Assembly: GCA_038736355.1 (NCBI GenBank)
Contig: JAVYML010000003.1
Coordinates: 1 to 64,000, forward strand
Source of the DNA: Candidatus Hadarchaeales archaeon
GTDB taxonomy: Archaea; Hadarchaeota; Hadarchaeia; Hadarchaeales; WYZ-LMO6
Reading direction: 5' to 3'
Length of the DNA: 64,000 nt
Position 1 is the first letter of the stretch; each line of letters begins with the position of its first letter. Below the pieces are notes generated by a model. That model was not told where the DNA came from. It worked only from the letters and a program-made list of their open reading frames with translations, and made no database searches. Below are positions 59,075 to 64,000 of the stretch, one piece after another. Position numbers and translations under genes: made by a program.

Positions 59075-60106
59075 TTAAAAACTTTGTCCTCCGTCTGTAA
59101 AGGTCCATTCCTTCGCGTATTCCCCCAATTCCTTCAGCCTTCTCTCCTTCTCCCTCCTTTCCAGGAAGGAGGCCTCGAAGGAGTTCCGGGCGAGCCCAAC
59201 GAGTTCCTTCCTCCCCAATCCTAGCGCTTCCTGTACGGCTAGGTAGTTTTCGTTCACGTATCCTCCGAAGTAAGCTGGATCGTCGGAGTTCAACGTTACC
59301 TTCAGCCCCTTTTCCATCATCTCCTTGAGGGGATACTCCCTCAAGTCCTTCACCACCCCCAGCCTGAGGTTGGAGAGGGGACAGAGGGTGAGGGGGATCC
59401 CTTTCTTGGCCAGTTCCCTCACCAATTCCGGATCCTCCATCGCCCTGTTTCCGTGGTCGATTCTGGCCACACCGAGTTCGAGGGCTTCCCATACGTATTC
59501 GGGGGGCCCCTCCTCCCCCGCATGGGCCACGAGCAGGAATCCCTCTTCCCTGGCCCTTTCAAAAACCCTCTTGAATTTGGAGGGTGGATGACCCACTTCG
59601 GCCGAATCCAGCCCCACTCCTATGATCCACTCCTTGTAAGGAAGGGCCTCCTCCAACGTCTTGACCGCCTCCTCTTCGGGTAAGTCCCTCAAGAAGCACA
59701 TGATGAGTCTGGTTGTCATTCCCATTTTCTCCGCCTCCCTCAGGGCCGAATGGATTCCTTCCACCACCTTCTCGAACCTTATCCCCCTACGTGTGTGGGC
59801 CTGGGGATCGAAGAAGACTTCGGCATGCAGGACGGTCTGGGAGCGCGCCTTCTTGAGGTAGGAAAGCGTGAGTTCCCGAAAATCTTCCTCCTCCCTCAGC
59901 ACCTCCACCCCCTTGTAGTAAAGGTTGAGGAAATCCTGGAGGTTCCTGAATCTGTAGGCCCTCCTCACCTCTTCCACCGAGCGATATCCCAGTTCCACCC
60001 TTCTCTTCCCTGCCAGTTCGAACATGAGCTCCGGTTCCAGCGTACCCTCGAGGTGCAGGTGGAGCTCCGCTTTGGGTAAACCTTCCACGAAGGCCCTCTC
60101 GGACAT
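59075..60106 (-). CDS. Adenosine/adenine deaminase
   Basis: 343 aa TIM-barrel hydrolase. Zinc ligands are in PKAELHLHLEG (HxH), VAHAGE and NSDDPAYFGG; catalytic Glu is in HAGEEGPPEYVWEAL. The NSDDPAYFGGY form is usual for the adenine deaminase branch rather than adenosine deaminase, so substrate is open. It converts adenine or adenosine to hypoxanthine or inosine in purine salvage. Its ATG directly abuts the CCA enzyme stop, so both are on one transcript. Confidence 0.88.
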   Translation of the reverse strand: MSERAFVEGLPKAELHLHLEGTLEPELMFELAGKRRVELGYRSVEEVRRAYRFRNLQDFLNLYYKGVEVLREEEDFRELTLSYLKKARSQTVLHAEVFFDPQAHTRRGIRFEKVVEGIHSALREAEKMGMTTRLIMCFLRDLPEEEAVKTLEEALPYKEWIIGVGLDSAEVGHPPSKFKRVFERAREEGFLLVAHAGEEGPPEYVWEALELGVARIDHGNRAMEDPELVRELAKKGIPLTLCPLSNLRLGVVKDLREYPLKEMMEKGLKVTLNSDDPAYFGGYVNENYLAVQEALGLGRKELVGLARNSFEASFLERREKERRLKELGEYAKEWTFTDGGQSF

Positions 60107-61483
60107 CTACCTATACCACGGAAGGCATTTGGTCAGGTATTCGGAGAGGAAGGAAAGGAAGTCTTCCCCAAGTCCCAAGGTCTCCCTTCCGCGGTAGATC
60201 CTGAAACTCTTAGAAAGGGCTTCCCCCACATGTTTTCCCAACCCTTCACCCCTTTTCACGGTTTCTTCCAGCACCTTTTTTGCTTCCCTCTTTTTCCTCT
60301 CTACCTCGAACACCAGTCTCCCTTCCATGTCCACGTAGGGACCGGCCCAGGTCCCCTTCCTCCCCAAATACTTCCTTAGGAAGTCCTCTTCCGGGGCAGA
60401 GGGGGGAGGTCCCCTCCTCACTTCCAGCGCGGGGAGGGAAGGAGGAAAGACCTCGAGGAGGATGGCGGAAAAGCGCTTCCCCGACCATACTTCGCTGCCC
60501 AGCACTTGGAAGCCCCTTTCACCCAACGTGAAGGTCAGGGCCCTTTCCGCTTTCCTGAGCTGGGGGAAGAGCACATCCTCCACCACGCGGGGGGTCCTGA
60601 AGGTCACGCAGAAAATCTCCGTTCCCCTCCTCTCCATGAGCTTCCGGAGCTCACCCTTACCGAGCACTCTCGGAGGTCTGGGGAAGAAGAAGCGTTCGGA
60701 AGGTTTCCTCAGGAAGTCACGGCAAGCCAGAACGAAGGTGGAGAACTTCTGAAAGGAAACGGCAGCCGCCACGTTCCTGCTCTTGTCCACCGGGTCCACC
60801 ACTATCAGAGGCTGTTCGGGAAAGAACAGCCTGAGTTTCGAGGGATCCGGATAGAAACCCTCCAGATCCACCACTTGTCCAGGTTTCCACCCCCTGGCTT
60901 CCCTTATCAGTCCCTCGAAGGACTGGGCATGGAGGATCAGAAGTTCGCACAGGTAACCGGAGAAACCCCCAACCCTCAACTCTGCTCCATAGCATCCTAT
61001 CCCCATCATGAACCTCTTGAGGAGCCTGATTTCCCTCTTGAGATCCTCGCTCAGCCTCCTCTTTACATATTCCGTATGGAAGGGTGTTCGATCCACCGAA
61101 GAGCGTAGCTGGGAGGGATCCTCTACCTTGAAACAGGGCACCACTTCAACCCTGTATCCCTTCATCTGGATTTCCAAGTAGGGATGCTCGGCATATCTCT
61201 CCCTTTTCTTTCCCTTCAGCGTTTTGGCCACTTCCACCACTTCCCTCAACTTCTCGTCGGGGAAAGAGGGTGGAAGAAGGACAAAAAGGTCCAAATCGTT
61301 CTCCCCTCTAAGCCAAGTATCCTTGGCAAAGGATCCTTCTACCCTCACTTCGGCTTCTATCCCCCTCCGGAGGAGTTCCTCGGAGAGGGAGGAGAGGAGG
61401 CTATTGGAGAGGTTCATCGCTTTCTTCCTCTCCTCCTGCGTGGGTTCGATCTTCTCCAGAATCTTTTTGTAAAGTTCCATCAT
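60107..61483 (-). CDS. cca: CCA tRNA nucleotidyltransferase, archaeal class I
   Basis: 458 aa. GSFAKDTWLRGENDLDLFVLLPPSF (motif with the two catalytic Asp; read as GSFAKDTWLRGENDLDLF) and YRVEVVPCF with a third Asp-equivalent define the archaeal class I nucleotidyltransferase, which adds or repairs CCA on tRNA. The three tRNAs in this window encode CCA, so the enzyme would mainly repair here. Two ATG codons adjoin at the start. It diverges from the UspA gene, with TATA-like AT-rich bases between. Confidence 0.93.
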   Translation of the reverse strand: MMELYKKILEKIEPTQEERKKAMNLSNSLLSSLSEELLRRGIEAEVRVEGSFAKDTWLRGENDLDLFVLLPPSFPDEKLREVVEVAKTLKGKKRERYAEHPYLEIQMKGYRVEVVPCFKVEDPSQLRSSVDRTPFHTEYVKRRLSEDLKREIRLLKRFMMGIGCYGAELRVGGFSGYLCELLILHAQSFEGLIREARGWKPGQVVDLEGFYPDPSKLRLFFPEQPLIVVDPVDKSRNVAAAVSFQKFSTFVLACRDFLRKPSERFFFPRPPRVLGKGELRKLMERRGTEIFCVTFRTPRVVEDVLFPQLRKAERALTFTLGERGFQVLGSEVWSGKRFSAILLEVFPPSLPALEVRRGPPPSAPEEDFLRKYLGRKGTWAGPYVDMEGRLVFEVERKKREAKKVLEETVKRGEGLGKHVGEALSKSFRIYRGRETLGLGEDFLSFLSEYLTKCLPWYR

Positions 61484-61533
61484 CCTGCTGGGAAGAGGGG
61501 GGTAAAAGGTTATTATGGGGGGTTCAGAGGAAA

Positions 61534-61935
61534 ATGATGTTCAAGCGTCTCCTCCTTTGTTTGACCGAGGCTACCCCCAAGGAAGTGGTAGAGGTAGCCC
61601 TGAAACTCAGTTCCCCGGATACGGAAGTCCACCTCCTCCATGTGGTACGTCTCCTCACCGAGTTGGGAAAGAAGCAGGCGGAAGAGGGCTTCGCATGGGT
61701 AAAGGAGCTCTTCGAGAAAGAAGGGAAGAAGACCGAATTCCATGTGGTGGAGGCCACGGAGGTGGGAAAGGCCATCATCTCCTTTGCTAAAGAGAAAAAT
61801 TGTGACGTGATCGTGCTAGGGACCATTCCGAGAAAGGGAGTGTTGGGCTACTTCACGGAGAGTGTTTCCGATTACGTGGTCAAAAATTCACCCTGTGTAG
61901 CCGTGCTCGTCAGGAAGCCCGGTCAACCCGTGTAG
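61534..61935 (+). CDS. Universal stress protein (UspA family)
   Basis: 133 aa. KRLLLCLTEATPKEVVEVAL begins the alpha/beta fold, and CDVIVLGTIPRKGVLGYFTESVSDYVVKNSPC near the end (read as VIVLGTIPRKG then FTESVSDYVVKNSPC) is the ATP-binding region, though its G-x2-G-x9-G pattern is weak. Such proteins often sit beside transporters, and the next gene is one, five bases away, so it may regulate that carrier. Two ATG codons adjoin; either works. Confidence 0.87.
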   Translation: MMFKRLLLCLTEATPKEVVEVALKLSSPDTEVHLLHVVRLLTELGKKQAEEGFAWVKELFEKEGKKTEFHVVEATEVGKAIISFAKEKNCDVIVLGTIPRKGVLGYFTESVSDYVVKNSPCVAVLVRKPGQPV

Positions 61936-61939
61936 TTGG

Positions 61940-63277
61940 GTGGTAGGGCTGAGCGTTCCTTCCCCCGTTCCCCTGTTCATCTTTGTTTTCACCGTTTTCC
62001 TCATCTTTAGGCATCCCCTCTTCAGGATTCCCTTCACCTCGAAGTACTTTCACATAGACTACGGATGGGCGCCCCTTCTAGGAGTTCTCTTTCTCCTTTT
62101 CACTGGGTATGCGGATGTGGATACGATCGTGGGAGGAGTCGTGGGAAGGAATGGTTTTCATCCCTATTCCATCCTCCTCTTGATCCTTTCCCTCTCCTAT
62201 CTCTGCGTTTCCCTGGACTATCGTGGATTTTTCGAGTATCTCTCCCTCCACATCACCCGCTTCTCGAAGGGATCCGGTAGGAGACTTTTTTTTCTCTTCT
62301 TTCTCCTCACTTCCTTCCTCACCCTTTTTACGGACAACGATATCGTGATCCTCACCATGACCCTCATCATTTTTTACATGACGAAAAAGAGTGGAGCGGA
62401 TCCCCTTCCCTTCCTCTTCTGTCAGTTCTTCACCGTGAACACGCTTGGAATGGCCCTCTACATAGGCAATCCCACCAACATCATCGCCGCCGATTCCATG
62501 GGACTTTCTTTTTTGGAATTCGCTAAGTGGATGTTTCTTCCCTCCTTGGTGGGAGCCTTCGTCGGGTTTGGATTCCTCTACGTCCTTTTCCGCCGCAGGA
62601 TACCGGAGAAAGTGGAACTCCTCGATATAGAACCGAGTTCGGTGTTGAGGAAGGGAAAGGGTGTTTGGGTGGGGGTGGCAGGCTTGGCGGGTGCCATCCT
62701 TTTCATGTCCCTTCCTGCAGACCTCAGGAAGGTTCCCATGTGGGTGGGTGTGGCCTCGATGGCCCTCCTCCTCCTGATCTTCGATTTCTTTACCTACGGA
62801 AAAAAAGTCCCACCCCTCCTTAGGCTCCCTTGGAAACTGGTCCCCTTCTTGGTGGGCCTTTTCATCCAGATGGAAGCCCTTTCCGCCTGTGGTTGGACGG
62901 ATCTCCTGGCACCAGTCTTTTCTTCGTTGGGCGGTCTCCTTCCCACCCTCTTCCTCCTCACTCTCTTTTCCTCGCTATTGGCAGGAGTGATGAACAATCA
63001 TCCCATGACCCTTTTCATCGTTAGAACCTTTCAAAGCCCAGAATTTTCCCCGCAGGGTGATCTCAAGCTGGCATCCACGCTCGGACTGATTGCCGGGAGC
63101 AACTTGGGAGCTAACCTCTTCCTCACAGGGGCCTTGGCGGGACTCATGTGGGCCAAGCTCCTTTCCGACAAGGGCTATTCCGTGACCTTCTCCCAGTTCA
63201 GCAAGTATGGGTTTGCCCTGACCCTTCCCGTGATGGGTGTGATTTCCCTACTGCTCTGGATAGAACTCCTCTTGTGA
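61940..63277 (+). CDS. ArsB/NhaD-type ion transporter
   Basis: 445 aa, about 11-12 membrane segments. LFTDNDIVILTMTLIIFYM and LGMALYIGNPTNIIAADSMG match the NP-T and D-N motifs of the ion-transporter superfamily (ArsB, NhaD, SLC13), repeated in the second half as SLLAGVMNNHPMTLFIVR and GLIAGSNLGANLFLTGA. It may carry arsenite, sodium/proton or a dicarboxylate. The GTG start follows the UspA stop by four bases. Convergent with the HDAC-family gene. Confidence 0.86.
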   Translation: MVGLSVPSPVPLFIFVFTVFLIFRHPLFRIPFTSKYFHIDYGWAPLLGVLFLLFTGYADVDTIVGGVVGRNGFHPYSILLLILSLSYLCVSLDYRGFFEYLSLHITRFSKGSGRRLFFLFFLLTSFLTLFTDNDIVILTMTLIIFYMTKKSGADPLPFLFCQFFTVNTLGMALYIGNPTNIIAADSMGLSFLEFAKWMFLPSLVGAFVGFGFLYVLFRRRIPEKVELLDIEPSSVLRKGKGVWVGVAGLAGAILFMSLPADLRKVPMWVGVASMALLLLIFDFFTYGKKVPPLLRLPWKLVPFLVGLFIQMEALSACGWTDLLAPVFSSLGGLLPTLFLLTLFSSLLAGVMNNHPMTLFIVRTFQSPEFSPQGDLKLASTLGLIAGSNLGANLFLTGALAGLMWAKLLSDKGYSVTFSQFSKYGFALTLPVMGVISLLLWIELLL

Positions 63278-63278
63278 T

Positions 63279-64000
63279 TCAGAGCTTCCAATAGTTGCGC
63301 AGTAAACTCTTGAGCTCCTCCACAGCCTTTACTTCCTTGGGTGGAGGGGGAGGAGGACCCCTTTCCTCCAGCAGGACCTTCACCACTTCCACCACGGCCT
63401 TCCCCATGCTCGAGGGGGCATAGCCACCTTCCAGCACCATCACCACCTTCGCCCCACACCTCTTTGCACCTTCCACGATCATCCCCGTCAGCCAAGCATA
63501 GGAGGAGGGGAGAAGCTCCAGTTGGGTGAGGGGATCCTCTTTCAAGGGATCCAACCCAAGGGAAACCGCTACCATTTCTGGTTTGAATTCTTCCAATAGC
63601 GGGAGGAAAATTCCCTCCATCGCGTAGGCATATTCCCCTTCTCCACTTCCAGGAGGGAGAGGGACGTTTACATTGAATCCCTCTCCTTCACCTTCTCCCA
63701 GTTCGTCTACGAAACCACACCAGGGATAGAGGGTACGGGGATCCTGGTGTAGGGAAAGGAAGAGGACTTCAGGATCGCTGTAGAAAATTTCCTGAGTCCC
63801 GTTTCCATGGTGGGCATCCAAATCTAAGATGAGGGTTTTCCTCAACCCCAAATCTTCCCTCATCCTTTCCACCATTATGGCGATGTTGTTGAAATAGCAG
63901 AAACCTCCTCCAGTACCCCTACCCGCGTGATGTCCTGGAGGTCTCAGAAGGGCAAAGGCATTCTTCCACTTACCAGACTTCACACCCTTTCCTGCCTCAA
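63279..64000 (-). CDS. Histone deacetylase family protein, 5' end outside window
   Basis: At least 240 residues of an HDAC/AcuC/APAH-type amidohydrolase; the frame stays open to the window edge. Catalytic and zinc residues are visible: LLRPPGHHAGRGTGGGFCYFNN (two His; read as RPPGHHAG and GGFCYFNN), LDLDAHHGNGTQEIF, and VSLGLDPLKEDPL where Asp is the third ligand. The C-terminus has a Pro run (GPPPPPPKE). Archaeal members deacetylate proteins or small amides such as acetylpolyamines. Which, cannot be told here. Confidence 0.88.
   Translation of the reverse strand, partial: EAGKGVKSGKWKNAFALLRPPGHHAGRGTGGGFCYFNNIAIMVERMREDLGLRKTLILDLDAHHGNGTQEIFYSDPEVLFLSLHQDPRTLYPWCGFVDELGEGEGEGFNVNVPLPPGSGEGEYAYAMEGIFLPLLEEFKPEMVAVSLGLDPLKEDPLTQLELLPSSYAWLTGMIVEGAKRCGAKVVMVLEGGYAPSSMGKAVVEVVKVLLEERGPPPPPPKEVKAVEELKSLLRNYWKL

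Overview
The window is archaeal chromosome. The 16S 3' end carries a normal anti-Shine-Dalgarno sequence, and the rRNA operon runs 16S, tRNA-Ala(TGC), 23S with no 5S attached. The 23S gene is split by two LAGLIDADG-encoding introns. Archaeal markers include ribosomal proteins S17e, L21e, L40e and S26e, Rpb4/RpoF, SRP54, a class I CCA-adding enzyme, Trm56, GTP cyclohydrolase III, a ThiD-ThiN fusion, UbiA-type prenyltransferases and many class III signal (type IV pilin-like) proteins. S26e and a T-loop tRNA intron are features I associate more with TACK-type lineages, while much of the rest looks euryarchaeal, so I leave the phylum open. GC-rich rRNAs and tight ATGA gene overlaps fit a compact, probably thermophilic genome.

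Layout. 1-12.5 kb is a surface-appendage region. It starts with the tail of a geranylgeranyl reductase. A minus-strand unit follows (UbiA, membrane protein, second UbiA, two giant pilin-like proteins of 631 and 611 aa), then six more pilin-like proteins. The eight pilin-like proteins fall into two families: five share a head domain with an N-L-E-[LV]-R-[VI]-N-G type motif, and three share another C-terminal domain, two of them carrying an inserted DUF2341 module. 12.5-17.2 kb holds two unrecognised paralogous proteins whose 3' ends are identical over 323 bp; between them lie a nitrilase-family hydrolase and an ADP-forming acyl-CoA synthetase beta subunit. 17.3-20.9 kb holds cofactor and tRNA-modification genes and S17e. 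20.9-27.3 kb is the rRNA operon.

27.5-36 kb is a second envelope region: GT2 glycosyltransferase, a decayed radical SAM gene, UbiA, GT4 glycosyltransferase, a membrane protein, an intact radical SAM enzyme with an unusual CX5CX2C cluster motif, and a 979-aa secreted protein with three phage tail-collar-like repeats. 36-49 kb holds tRNA-His with a T-loop intron, acetyl-CoA synthetase, RNase P RNA, S26e, L40e, NAD(P)HX dehydratase, acyl-CoA dehydrogenase, a pyruvate:ferredoxin oxidoreductase operon with a fused GltD-like/PorD subunit, ThrRS, an S2P-type protease and thymidylate kinase. 48.6-64 kb is mostly housekeeping: SRP54, L21e, RpoF, DUF655, a proteasome beta subunit lacking Thr1, a sugar kinase and PGI/PMI, Trm56, a Cas4-like nuclease, LysE, tRNA-Leu, PEP carboxykinase, adenosine/adenine deaminase, CCA enzyme, UspA, an ArsB/NhaD-type transporter and the partial gene of a histone-deacetylase-family protein.

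Metabolically, AMP-forming Acs, POR, ADP-forming acyl-CoA synthetase, acyl-CoA dehydrogenase, PEPCK and PGI/PMI together suggest an anaerobic organism that interconverts acetate or acyl groups, 2-oxoacids and sugars with ferredoxin as electron carrier. That is inference from gene content.
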